Below are positions 18,401 to 29,900 of a stretch of 64,000 bases of DNA, in pieces (position 1 is the stretch's first letter; the number at the start of each line of letters is the position of its first letter). The position numbers and the translations under genes were made by a program. This DNA comes from Whitmania pigra (Eukaryota > Annelida > Clitellata > Hirudinida > Haemopidae). The notes below the pieces were generated by a model. That model searched no databases. It saw nothing but the letters and a program-made list of their open reading frames with translations, and was not told the DNA's origin. Location: assembly GCA_021613335.1 (NCBI GenBank), contig JAJTWR010000359.1, forward strand, positions 581,001 to 645,000, written 5' to 3'.

Positions 18401-20581
18401 ATCATTTTTATACCTTTTAACTGACATATTAATGACTTTTATTTTATAAAGCATTTGTAACGATATTAATTATCGTTAACGAATATTGTTGCACTCAAGG
18501 TTGTCAAGTTATCTGAAATGTTATTTGTTATCATCACCTTAAGAGTTATTCAGGACTGGACCTGTTAGTTCTGGGCGTGGATGGTCTTATCGTGAATAGA
18601 CTCCTCATGTACGCAGGTCAGTTTGCCCTCAAGTTCTCCATTCTGAACAGCAATAACAATCCTCTTCCAATGCCTTGTAAAGATAGGAGTGGAGGCAGTT
18701 TTGTTGAAGGTTGCTTTCATTTCATCCATGCGATTGTTATCACTATATATTAATTTATTAAGAATTTAATTTTTAATGACCTTAAGTTGTAAAACTTTTA
18801 TTGATTTCTTGTATTATCTAATGTTGAAGGGGGTTTGTTGACATTGTGTGATGGAGGAGTTTGTCTCATCCCTGAATTGTTACATACTGACAAAAACTTC
18901 AGAGATAAAATCGTACAAGGTCATTTTCTATCCAATTACATTGCAAAGGGGACTCATTTCTAAAATTGTTCTGCTACCATTCATTGATTTGGTATCTGCC
19001 ATTAATTTGTAAAATTCAAAATCCATTTCTTATCGTTAACTCATAAAATTAAAATTGGGCAAAGACGTGTAATATGATATAACCATTAGTTTCAATAAAA
19101 GCACAAAAATTAAATCATTAGTTTTAGATTCGAGCATTTCTGTTGCCTCGCATTGTTCCAGTCTGACTACAAACCAACTCTTAGGACACAGGACGTGTCA
19201 GTTGTGGACATACCTGGAAACTGCTTGTGCATACTCTGGTCCATTACAGACATCAGATGCCAAGACTGCCAAGTTTAATGTTATGATCAAGTAATACATG
19301 AATATTGACTTTCGAGATTTATTCAAATTAAATTATTTCAAATTAAAATATTGCTTATATATTACTATATATCAAAATGATGTTCACTTATAAAATTGCT
19401 TTGGTTTAATTCATTGATGAATATCAATAAATATTTTATGGTAATGTTCAGGCATTATTAATATAAGTCTAAAATATATTAATATAAGTCTAATATATGT
19501 TAATTATTCTTCATATGGCCCTCAGTAAACTTTAAGCTTTCATTGGCAGTCTTTTCCCAATGGTAATCCAGGCAGACGCATCTGTCCAGCCACTTTCCTA
19601 CGAACTGTTGGTTACCAATATTTTGACTCAGGCACAGTGTGGTACAAGGGATCCACTTATCTCCTGTAGTGATTTTAAACAGGTTCTTTCTTGGTGTATA
19701 TGGGACTTCTTACTCTGTGAATTACGTTATGGCCTCGTTGATGCTTTTAAAACTTCCACGGCAGTTCCATTCGACCAAATTCAAGTGCATTTTTTTTCTG
19801 GTTCCCCTTTACAGTTCATAACTTTTGCAAGAGGTCTGGATGTCGACCTCAAAAAGGAAAGTCAGGATTTGATTAGAAGCTACTACATAGCAAGCAGGAC
19901 CTCCAGATGTTTCATGGATTCTTCATTTCTCATGCCAAGAACTTCTATTAAAACAATGTGAGCTATTATTAATTGGTTTTTGTTTGCAGCAAGATCCTCT
20001 TAACACAAATACATCTCGAACAGAAAGTGCATGGCCGAATCGTTCGCCAAGTTAAACATGAGGCAGGAGGTCCTGGAGAGCGATGCCCTCTTTGCAATTC
20101 ATTTCTATGAAGAGATGCTCACAAACATGACAGGTAGGGTTGTGATGCAATGCATGGCCAACAGTGAATATATATGCCAATGACAATATGGAATACAATG
20201 ACCAATTTCAAAATTTTTAAAAACTTACTTTTTCTTCAAGGTGTCTCAGTTCTTGGAATAACACCATCCCTACACTTAAGTGATTCCAACCTTCACACTT
20301 CTATTGGTTTGCTTGTGAGAAATTTTTACACTTACGACTGGTTTTGTAAACACCTAATTAAATGCATGGCTCCCTGAATTAACAAAATACTTCTTAATTT
20401 GGTCCTTGGGTGGCCATGACCTACCTAAGGTCGATCCATAATGCTTACTTAAATTCAATATGTTATTTTTAATGTTTCACAGGTTGATGAAAAGTTACAT
20501 TCATTCAGAGAGCAACTCATTAAGTTTCTTCACAAACGTTGTGATTTACTGGGTGATTATGACATTGAATTAGAAGACTAA
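15479..20581 (+). CDS. MCMDC2: MCM domain-containing protein 2-like (MCMDC2)
   Basis: Atypical member of the MCM family; in mammals MCMDC2 acts in meiotic recombination. Exons I can place: 15479-15592, 15666-15723, 15803-15905, 15943-16026, 16242-16346, 16425-16514, 16584-16654, 16697-16739, 16790-16815, 16939-17030, 17176-17230, 17307-~17360, ~17498-17551, 18311-18387, 18544-18709, 18830-18919, 19129-19290, ~19575-19691, 19815-~19910, ~20020-20133, 20241-20344 and 20483-20581. Marks: MCM OB segment (PKLIQLKGLISGIS), zinc finger (CNVC...CKLC), APPGTFHDLKLALLLSLV, then GLLTLCDGGVCLIPELL where real MCMs have the DEFDKM Walker B; no GxxGxGKS Walker A is seen. ATP lid region: DLIRSYYIASRTS; then AESFAKLNMRQEVLESDAL; end at GDYDIELED. 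Several junctions (17.36, 19.3-19.6 and 19.9-20.0 kb) are unresolved. An intron carries a retrotransposon fragment. Confidence 0.82.
17700..18170 (-). pseudogene. Reverse-transcriptase-type retroelement fragment in an MCMDC2 intron
   Basis: The stretch is clearly richer in G+C than its surroundings. Minus-strand frames give pieces such as RPLLRSGRKFRAQNEID, TELTLEEVRGPIQM, WTTWDDVMQRSLT and SVYDQLPSRDNLQKWG, like the region after the RT domain in many invertebrate retroelement ORFs, where it leads into a zinc knuckle. Stops and frameshifts are frequent. It lies antisense to the host gene. Confidence 0.6.
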
Positions 20582-20609
20582 ATCAAAAACAAATTTTAGT
20601 GATATAAAT

Positions 20610-20639
20610 TTTATTCCAATAATCTAAACTTAAAATAAA
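20610..20639. terminator. Crossing poly(A) signals of the MCMDC2-like gene and SIRT4
   Basis: The plus-strand AATAAA (20634-20639) follows the MCMDC2 stop. The minus-strand AATAAA (plus TTTATT at 20610-20615) follows the SIRT4 stop. Each signal lies on the far side of the other, so the two 3' UTRs should overlap by some tens of bases. Confidence 0.6.
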
Positions 20640-20729
20640 GTGTACCCATAAAAAAGTTAAATTTATGCCTAGAGATCATCAAAGCTTGTTGTTGGAACAA
20701 GTTCCTTTCGAGGCATTTAAATTTCATTT

Positions 20730-23157
20730 CTAAATGAATCGAATCCTGGGCAGAATGTCTCCACATTTACCTTCAACCTTTAAATCAGTAATACCGTCTG
20801 CCCTTGTCGGACCAATGTTGACAATTGCCAATCTTTTCCCGCCTTCTTTACATTTCACAGCGAGTCTGTAGCCTGAATAAACCTTAAATTGAGGAGGACA
20901 TTAAAATTAGAAACGGTGAAATCAATTTTTCTTGTCGTCAGCATTTATTGAGCAAACAGGAAAAAAGAATCTATAAGTTCAACAGGAATGTCCCAATGGA
21001 ACAAAATCCTATCTTGGGGACATCCTGAATCAAACAAAAGTGACAAAGCAAGATTCAAAACATAACCAGAATAAAGTCTCAAATAAGTGAAATGTGGGTG
21101 AAAAATTTTTTTATATAATTTCCTTTAGATTTTTCTTAAGCTTGTATGGCATTTTACTTTGGTGTGGGCTAGAATATCCAAGAATAAAACTGAGGCTTTA
21201 AATGAGAAAATTCTCTATTAGATATAAAGAGAAATCTCTTCATGAGAGAAAGTTGATAAATGTGATAGCTCATGGCAAGCGATGACAATAGTAATTAGGA
21301 ATTTAGTACTGGTTTGTTTGCTTCAAAGCATACACTCATATTTAGGTCAAGGAATAAGTAGGAGATGATTAATATTTGATTCTGGCACTCACATATAACG
21401 AGCTTCCAATCACGAGCATGGAGTCACACTTTTTAATAAGTGCGTCGGCTATCCGAACAGTCTTCATCGGAACGTTTTCACCGAAAAAAACTACTGCAGG
21501 CTTTAGCAATCCTCCACAACGTCTGCATGAAGGCGCCTCAACAATTAAAAACAATAATGCGCTCATGTATCAGAATTTGAAATTTATAAAATCTGTGTTT
21601 TTGCATGGTCTCAGTTTGGTGATCTTGAATCAAAGTGGTCGAACCTAGAGCATTTTGCTGAGTGATATAAAGAAGATTCAAAATGCAAAGGAACCATTGC
21701 ATAAATTTACACAATCTCCAAATTAGTTAATTCATCTATAATTAGCATATATTCAAAATCATTACTTTGAAAGAGGCCACTACTTCATCACTCAATAAGA
21801 CATCTCCGTCTGGAGCAAGGGCATCGGTGACATTGACCGTCTTTATCCAGTCACCATTCAATGAAGACATCTCTTCTTGCAGATCAAATCTGCTTTGCGA
21901 AAATCCACAACTGAGACACACTACTCTGTCAAGAAATTGTTAATTCCTTGTTTCAATCCAATTTCAATTATTGTTATTTACCATTGAGCTACTTGTGGGT
22001 TGTTCCGTGGAGTTCGACCACTTTTGTACTTCCGGCTTTTGTGTGAAGCCTGTCAATATTTTGAGTGATAAGGTGGAGCAGCTTGTCCCTCCTTTCCCAA
22101 TCTGCTAAGATGTGGTGTCCAATATTGGGCTGGAAAGAAGAGAACTGGGGCCATGCCACAAAGTTTCTGGCCCAATACCTTCTCCTTGCATGCTCACTTT
22201 CTAAGTAGTTTTTAAAATTAACTGGTCTCCTGTTGGTTCTTGCATAAAGTCCAACTTCTTCAGATCTGTAATCTGAAATTTCCAAATAATTTCAAACTTT
22301 ATTCCATTTAAATAGCATCAGAAATAACTTAGTCAACCAATTGTAAAGTGCCTATTCATGAAAGCACTTGTGGTGTCAAGAATAGGTCTGCAAGCATGAT
22401 GTGGTAAGAATGCAGCTTTTAACTCCAGGTTAAATTACTTCGTATATTGAAATTAAATAGGTCCGTTTGATAATTGTAATTACACTGATTAAGACAATAT
22501 CCAGTGGCAGGATTAAGCGACAGGAAGGCCATGTGGCCTATCTGTGAAAGTATGATCAACATTTACGAGATCAGTCAAAACTGCTAAGAACTCCTTTAGT
22601 GCACTAAAGGTCCAAGCCAAACATTTTGATCTAGTTAGCAATGTTCTTTTTTTTACCCTTTCTATTATTATTTTAGCATTTCTTATTGCTTCCAGGCAGT
22701 TTATCCAACACTGAATACACTCTTCCAACAATAATCTCAAAAGTTTTACAAGGTATGCCATATTTATTTCTCCATTCATTATTCCCTCTGTGACAACATT
22801 AGTTACTCTGTCTCTTTATTAATGTCAAAATGTTGAACAAAGAAAGCATTTCTTGCTATATCCTTTTTATTTAGTTGTTTCTGTTACCATTTCTTTATCT
22901 CTTTATTCTTTGTAAACTAATAACGAGTGTTGTGCCAATATCTCTATGAATCATCTATAACTACTTAGCATATCTAAGAAATAACATTAATTACCCGGAA
23001 TACCACTTTCTGTCGACAGTCCAGCACCTGTCACAACGAGGAGGCTTTTTGATTTATTGACAAATTCATTCAGTGCCGCAATAGCACTCTCTGTAACCGG
23101 CGAACATTTTGGAACAAAAGTAGACATTGATAACGAAGAAACAAAGAATTTTGTCAT
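20730..23157 (-). CDS. SIRT4: Sirtuin 4 (NAD-dependent mitochondrial sirtuin)
   Basis: NAD-dependent lipoamidase/deacylase and ADP-ribosyltransferase of the mitochondrial matrix in other animals. Five exons in phase: 23157-22995, 22272-21993, 21925-21766, 21536-21393 and 20882-20730, 299 residues (human 314). NAD pocket [35 protein letters not shown] is diagnostic of SIRT4; [11 protein letters not shown]; catalytic His in ELHGT; zinc Cys pairs CLSC and [13 protein letters not shown]; late NAD motifs [13 protein letters not shown] and NIGPTRAD. I chose the ATG at 23157 because it is the first in-frame start after a stop; it adds [10 protein letters not shown], basic and hydroxylated without acidic residues, as in a short mitochondrial presequence. 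The ATG at 23127 is the alternative. The first intron (22273-22994) shows no exon. Confidence 0.95.
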
Positions 23158-23565
23158 ATTTTACGAATGTCATTAAAACCCCGGACCACTGAGCAAAATG
23201 AGCAAGTCGCAACCTGATTTTAAAATACTCGCAAGTCCAATTAGTAAACAAAATATCTTTATTGTGCTTTAAAAAATTATGTCAAATATAAAATTATTTA
23301 TTTAGAACTTGGACCGATAAATCTATTTTAGGACGTTGTTGAAGTTTTTGCAATTGTTGCTATTTGAAACCGATTTTTGGTTCTGTTCTATTTCTTCAGT
23401 ATAATAAAGCGTTATTAATATTAAATTATTAGTTGAGCATTCGTCAAAAGTATTTGGAGCAACTTGATTTATAATTTAGTTCGTAAATGTGAGTGATGCC
23501 TCTACGAGGTATAGAGACTCTCGACTAATTGTTTTTATTAAGTTTAACTTAGCGGTTGGAGCGTA
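23158..23565. promoter_or_regulatory. Shared divergent promoter region of SIRT4 and NAB
   Basis: Only 408 bp separate the two start codons, which point away from each other, so both promoters and 5' UTRs must lie here unless upstream exons exist elsewhere. I see no clear TATA box or named factor site. Confidence 0.5.
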
Positions 23566-25130
23566 ATGCCGAAGCCAAACCATGAAAGCGAGTGGGCTCT
23601 TTACAAAGTTCTAGAAAGGGCGAATTTACTCCAATATTTTGATGTTTTTATTTCGCAAGGTTTGTATATACATTACGTATACATACTGTGCATGGCAAAG
23701 ATGTAACCATTTATATTCGCATAGTATGCATTGTGACAGGCGGTGACGATGTCGCACAATTGTGCGAGGCAAGCGAAGATGAGTTTTTTGAGATCATGGC
23801 CTTAGTTGGCATGGCTGGCAAACCACTTCATGTTAGAAGACTTCAAAAAGCTCTCAGGGAATGGATATCCTATCCATGTAGTACTTTTTAAACTAATTTA
23901 TTATCAATGGATTATGTGCAATTAAAATATGGTCTGATCAACTATATCCTATTCATTGTTTAGCCAATCATGATTATCCTAGCAAGGGGAGTATTTTTGC
24001 AACAATTTCAAATACTAATGAAAGATTAAGGAATCACATGAATGGATCTTCCAACTCTTCACCATTCGTGAGTCTAATCTTGATCTTTACTATAAACCAC
24101 TTGATGAATCGAGTTGAAAATTATATATTAAGTAACTTAATTCTCCTTATTCATTATGATTCTAACTTTGAAGGGGTGTTTTGTTTCTTTAGTTTTATTT
24201 TTTTAATTTATTGTATTTTTTTGTAAACTTTTGTTAAAAAAAATCATGTAAGGTTTTGGACATAAGCTTGATTTTTAACACTAAGCTTTCGTTTTGTTTA
24301 CATTTTGTGAAAAATAATATCTTTAAATCCTTAACAGAGAGAAGAACAGAAGATATCGACATCAACCGAAAACAAGTTATCTTCAGAACAAGTTGAGGTC
24401 ATCCAATCATATGTTGAGCAGATGGCCAAAAACCTACCACTTTATGCTCCAAAACCTCTCAACTCAAAGAAACAAGTTGATAAAGAAATAGAGGTGAGAA
24501 TCAAATATAATTAAAGATATAAAATTAATATCTTGATTACACTTGGTGATGATCTTGATAGTTGCAATTGTGGTTTTAAAATTTATTTTTATTAATTGTG
24601 CAGTACTTGATTGTGACGTCATCAACAAATTGTTGTTTTTCAAGGAGTTGCTGAATTATCCGGACGATCATCCGGACAAGAATGAACTTCTTCGCAAATA
24701 CGGCACCATTTACGGCAGGTTCGACTCGAAAAGGAAAAGCGACAAAATGATGAATTGGCATGAAGTAAGATTGCTAAATTGTTTTCTTGTTTACTGCACA
24801 GATTTTCTAGCATTTTATCCTGAAAACATGTGGTGTCATAAACTTAAACACATGCATGAAAATAATGTTTTATCAAGCAATAATTTATTAACTGTTATGT
24901 AACAAGTGTTAAACCGTTGAATGTAAAATTTAGCAATTTTTATTAAACATCAGTTGTGCATCAACGAGGCCGCTTGTCAACTGTGCATCCACAGACCTGC
25001 CTTAGTGACGAGGAGGGAGGACCTGTTTAATCTCTCACGACAGGTTGTCAAGGAGTGCAACCAACAACTCAGTCAAATAAGCAGTACGAGCAGGTTCGTG
25101 TATTTGCAAGGATTTATCGTTAACTATTAT

Positions 25131-25165
<35 letters not shown>

Positions 25166-25489
25166 TTAATAAGGCTTCATGAAACTGAAAGATTGTTATT
25201 GTGTGTCATTGTTTGTTATTGTATCTCACCATTTTTATTGCTAGCAATTTTATTAAGATGCCACAAGATAGATTGGTTGCAGTTCATGCTGACATTAATA
25301 ACTGGAACGACCACTTAATGGTCAAACAATATTTACCAACCCGTTCACATTTGAGTTTTCTCATTAGAAGAATTTCTTGTGCTATTTTTTAAATACTTGT
25401 TTCCTTCTAGAAACGAAGAAACTGTGAATTCCACAGTTGATTGCATCAACGGTGTGACCATCAAGTCCGAGACAGAAAGCGACAAATAA
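23566..25489 (+). CDS. NAB: NAB family transcriptional co-repressor
   Basis: NAB proteins bind EGR zinc-finger factors in the nucleus and usually repress them. Seven exons in phase: 23566-23659, 23740-23877, 23964-24067, 24338-24493, 24645-24764, 24954-25093 and 25411-25489, giving 276 residues. NCD1 (EGR binding) covers about residues 5-78: [54 protein letters not shown]2 (repression) follows a short Ser/Asn linker: [41 protein letters not shown]. The tail holds IKSE, a sumoylation-type ΨKxE motif, where vertebrate NAB1 has a similar site. The protein is much shorter than vertebrate NABs (~490-525) because the linker and tail are small. An alternative acceptor at 24603 would add [13 protein letters not shown] sequence but breaks the frame. 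Confidence 0.93.
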
Positions 25490-25709
25490 GCGTTATTATC
25501 ATTTGGATAATCTTTGACAGTTTCACTTAGAAAAATATTGCTTGTGATTGTTACAATTGTTATTCTATTATTGGTTCTCTGGGAGTGGCAAGCATGGCAT
25601 TTGTTGGTTTTATTGTTTTATTGCAACCTTATTACGAATGCTTATGAATCTATTTTTTTATAATCCTTTTTCCATGTGATTCCATTTAGTGTGTATCCAC
25701 TCTCATATC

Positions 25710-25715
25710 AATAAA
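25710..25715 (+). terminator. Poly(A) signal of NAB
   Basis: First clear AATAAA after the NAB stop, 220 bp downstream. Confidence 0.55.
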
Positions 25716-26974
25716 GAAATTATGCTCATATCTGCAGTTATTGTGGTCATCCCTGTGGGGACTTCAAGTAGGACCCTGCATCATGGCCTGTTTGCAGCTG
25801 AAAGCAAATATTTGGTTCTCACAACATGTGACATATTCATCATATTTTCTCATAGGCTTTCTAAAACTTCCTCAAGCTTAAAAACAATGAAAGTTAGCAT
25901 GATTATTGTGTAAAGTTTAGTATCATATTAATAGAAATGATCTAATTCAAGAATTTGTGGTGTTTGGTATGGAAAGACTCAAGATCCCCGATGGAAAGAA
26001 TAAACCAGACTCAGGGAGGGAGGCAAGATAGATGAAACGTTCACAACCAAGAAACAAATCGAGACCGATGAAGAGCCATGCGCCACAAATGTATCAAGTT
26101 ACTTCCATAATTCCAAGCCTTCCTAAAAGTCGATTAACAACCCAATGGTGTTACAGTCTTCAATATTTGATCTTTTTAAAATTTCCTTGTCAAAACTACT
26201 AAAATCATAGATCGACCATTGTACAGGAACTTAATGCTTGTAGTGAGTATGCTTTACAAAGTTCTAAAACTTGCAGGGTTGCAGACTCTAAAACTTACAA
26301 ATTATGGTGCAATGAAATGTAATCCTCATCACCTTAATTAGGAAGCCTGTATCAAATTTCATCACATAAATTCCAAATTGTACTGCCTGGTGGCCTAAGG
26401 TTGGTGCAACAGCTTAATAAGAGCACAAGAGGAAACTGAAACATTTTGTTCCACGGAGGTAGGCCACAATTTCATAAAAAATTCAAAATTTTAGATAAAA
26501 ATATGTGATTTGAGATAAAATAAATCCGATTAATCATTAGAAGTGTACAATAAGACATCAGACAAATGAGAGAATAAGATGAGTCATGTACACACCCACA
26601 ACAGCACAGTGCCGAGATGCAAAAGATGAAAATAAAGCACAACTCGTGTCACACGATCAGAGAAGTGATGGCAAATGCTGAGACTTGAGTTCAATTGTTG
26701 GTGGACTAAGTGCTGGCACTTGTGTGCTTAAACAACCGTCGAAACAACCACAGACTTGCCTTTTAAACTCCTATTAACTCGTAAATGCTGTCACAAAATA
26801 GAGAATAATTTGAATACAAACAATTCAAAACATAAAAAATCTGCATGATGAGACAGATGTGTCAAACACATTCAAGGGAGTTGAAGATTGAAAAAAGAAA
26901 CTGCAAGCACGAAATAAAATGCGTTGAAAGCAAATTAAAGGTTGCCCAAGTACTTCTGAGGAGTCGCTCGAGGA
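25716..26974. other. Gap between the NAB and KCC 3' ends
   Basis: The two genes converge on this 1.26-kb stretch. It should contain the KCC 3' UTR. No conserved reading frame, RNA gene or clear repeat was seen. Confidence 0.5.
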
Positions 26975-29900
26975 TCAGGAGTAAATGGTGATTACTTCCC
27001 TGCCACCCCCTCTGACCATCAACACCCTGTCCAATCCTTCCGTCAGCACTTCCAGGTACTCCATGTCTGCAATCATCACAAATATCAGCCATTTTGTTGT
27101 CAGGACTTTAATTAGGGTTATAACACCTCAAATCTATTAAATATAATATTAAAATATCTAGTTACATAGGTTTTTATATGTTTTGCCTTTTTAGTTTGAG
27201 AAACAAGTCAAGTAAATGAATAAACTACTGTCCTGAATATGAATAAGATAAAAATAAATCAATGTCTTAAAATAACAAGAAACAGCTGGCTATTTACAGT
27301 ATCGACACAGTTTAACTTTATGCTGACTTATTGAATATATATCGCTTACAGTTTTCCTCGCCAGAGGATGATTTAGGTGGACCAGGAAGGTTAAGGATGA
27401 CCAGTTGGGCGTCGTGGGACTTTTCCACGATGACTTCGTTCAGTCGAACGGCCGTGTGCATTCTCCTCACGTTCTGCTTGTCTCTATCATTATAAATGAA
27501 TTATTAACTAACTGACAACAATTGTATTATTATTAACAATCTAAAATAATTAAGTTCCCAGCAATAAAGATGGCCTTTCGAAAAACATTCGATGAAACCT
27601 ACGGTTTGATGCTGAGAAGTTCCTCATTGAATTCGTCTCCACCGTTCTCAGAGGTTTCAACTTCACTCCAGCTGTCGGAAAGTACTTTCTTGTTCTCCTC
27701 GGTCGGTTTCGACTCGAACTCAGAATCATCCGTTCCAACTGCAGCAGCATCATCCAGCATCTTCTGGGGCTGAAAAGTTGAAAAAAATCATTGAATTAAT
27801 AGTTGTAATGATAATTATAATTAATTGTTTTAATTCTAAATTCATTGACTCATTCAAAAAGTCATTTTCATGTTTTAATGTACTATCAGCAATAGCATGC
27901 AAGTTATGTTATTATATTAATATTCCCGAAAACCACACCCCATGAAGTATCTTTAAATAAATTTGGATGAATAATAAAATACAATTTGTGAATTAAATGT
28001 GGCTAATGATTAAATCCTTGAAGACAAGAACCATGTTTTTGAGCCTCTTCTTCTTCAGTCTCAACTCCTTCATCATGGCTGATCTTTGCTCCATGATGAG
28101 TGCTCTCTCGTACGTGTAAGCTCTGATGGCACTGTCTGGCTGGAATAATGAATAATCAATTAATTACCAAACAAATTATGAATAAACAGTAACGTTTATT
28201 AACATCCAATCAACAAATGATAGTTATAATCCATCCAACAGCACGTTAAAATGTTACCGACCAACGGGACGACAAAAACTTCTGCTCGCAGTCTCAAGTG
28301 ATACAAAAACTTCTGAAGGTCGAGTTTAATTTGCTCGATGTTGTCTTCCATTTCTTCAAAATAAAATAAAGTTACATTTAGCATTTAGATTAATGAAATT
28401 ATCAATCATCTAAATGTTATTAAGTTAATTAACAAGAAATTTAATACTTTTAATGAGCCCTTAAAATAATTGATGTAACTGAAAATTGAATAATATATTG
28501 GAGAATTACAATTGTACTAATTGAAAATTCAATGAAAATTCATGCCTGTATCAACAAAAAGGCATTAATGACATTATAAATGTCACTAAATGTGTTGGTG
28601 ATAGAGAAGATGATTGTGATGACCACAGTGATGATGGTAGTGAAGATGATAGTGATGATGATGATGGCAACAAATTAACGATGCATACGAGCAACAGTGA
28701 ATATCCTCATGGTGCAGAGTTTCCAGACTTTGTGTTGAATCAACAGGAAGGGAAGGAGCATCAAGAGACCTCCGTCATCTGTTCAACCAATCAATTAAGG
28801 CCAAGAACGTGTAAACAAGTGCCTTAAATTAATCATAACTGAGCAGTTGAAAATCCTTCAAAACTATAATAGTAACATAATAAGACACTTTATTTGCACA
28901 ACTGTGGTTTTAAGTGCTGTTTGCAACTCAGCCTTGGCCATCACAAAGCATCCTTGGAGAAGCATTACCGCTTATAAGGAACTCAAGAGATCAGTTAAAA
29001 TACAAATACAATAATAAATTAATTAATTAACAACTAATTAACGATTAATTAACAAGTGACGAGAAACAAAAAGAAATGTAAAATAATGGTCGTCAAGGAT
29101 ACGGACTATCCACCATATGTCGATGGTGCCAATCAACTTGTCTGTGTTCTCGGGGAATTGATCGATGCCCTTGGCTATGAGGACAGCCAATTGTGCGTTG
29201 TTGATGTTGCGCAAAGTGTCTGAAAATGAAGCAGAACCTGCTTATTATAACTACACTTGACCATGGCATGTTTTTATTAAATGTTAATGTAATACAATGT
29301 AATTGGATTCAAACTGTCCTAATCATCACATCATTTAAGTTATGGATGTCTGCAATAAAAGCTATTACTACCAGCTTCTACTTTTGCTAACTCGATGCAA
29401 TAAAATCTCACAGGTACATTTAAAGAAAGATGTTTTTCATCATTATAAAGGCTCATAATTTTATTGATATTAAGAAAAATCAATCCCTTTATCTTTTAAT
29501 AGCCATATTGACATCATAAAACACTTTTTTTCTTTTAATTGAATGCATCTTTCAATCTCCATAGGAACATTACTGAGTCATACCTTCTTAAACAGCTTAA
29601 TTAATTACAGCCCATACAAATAAAGCTCCAACAAGTCATTAGCCAACCAGTTAATTATTAACTAGTGACTCACCAATGAACACTTTGTATGATTTTTCAT
29701 CTTCATCGTGTCTCCATCCATGAGGCCAACCAAGCATGACCGTGTTGTGAGTCAAACCTCCCACTCCTGCTCCTTGAATCCTAAACATCATCATCATCAT
29801 CAATCATAAGTAATTAAAAAGGCATGAAATAAACAATATTTCTTGCAATTGCGATAAAATCAGACTCTCATGAGATTAAGAATGAGAACCTATGTTCATG

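Noticed and set aside
24603..24644. NAB exon starting at the 24603 acceptor
   Set aside because: It breaks the reading phase with the exon ending at 24493; the acceptor before 24645 restores it.
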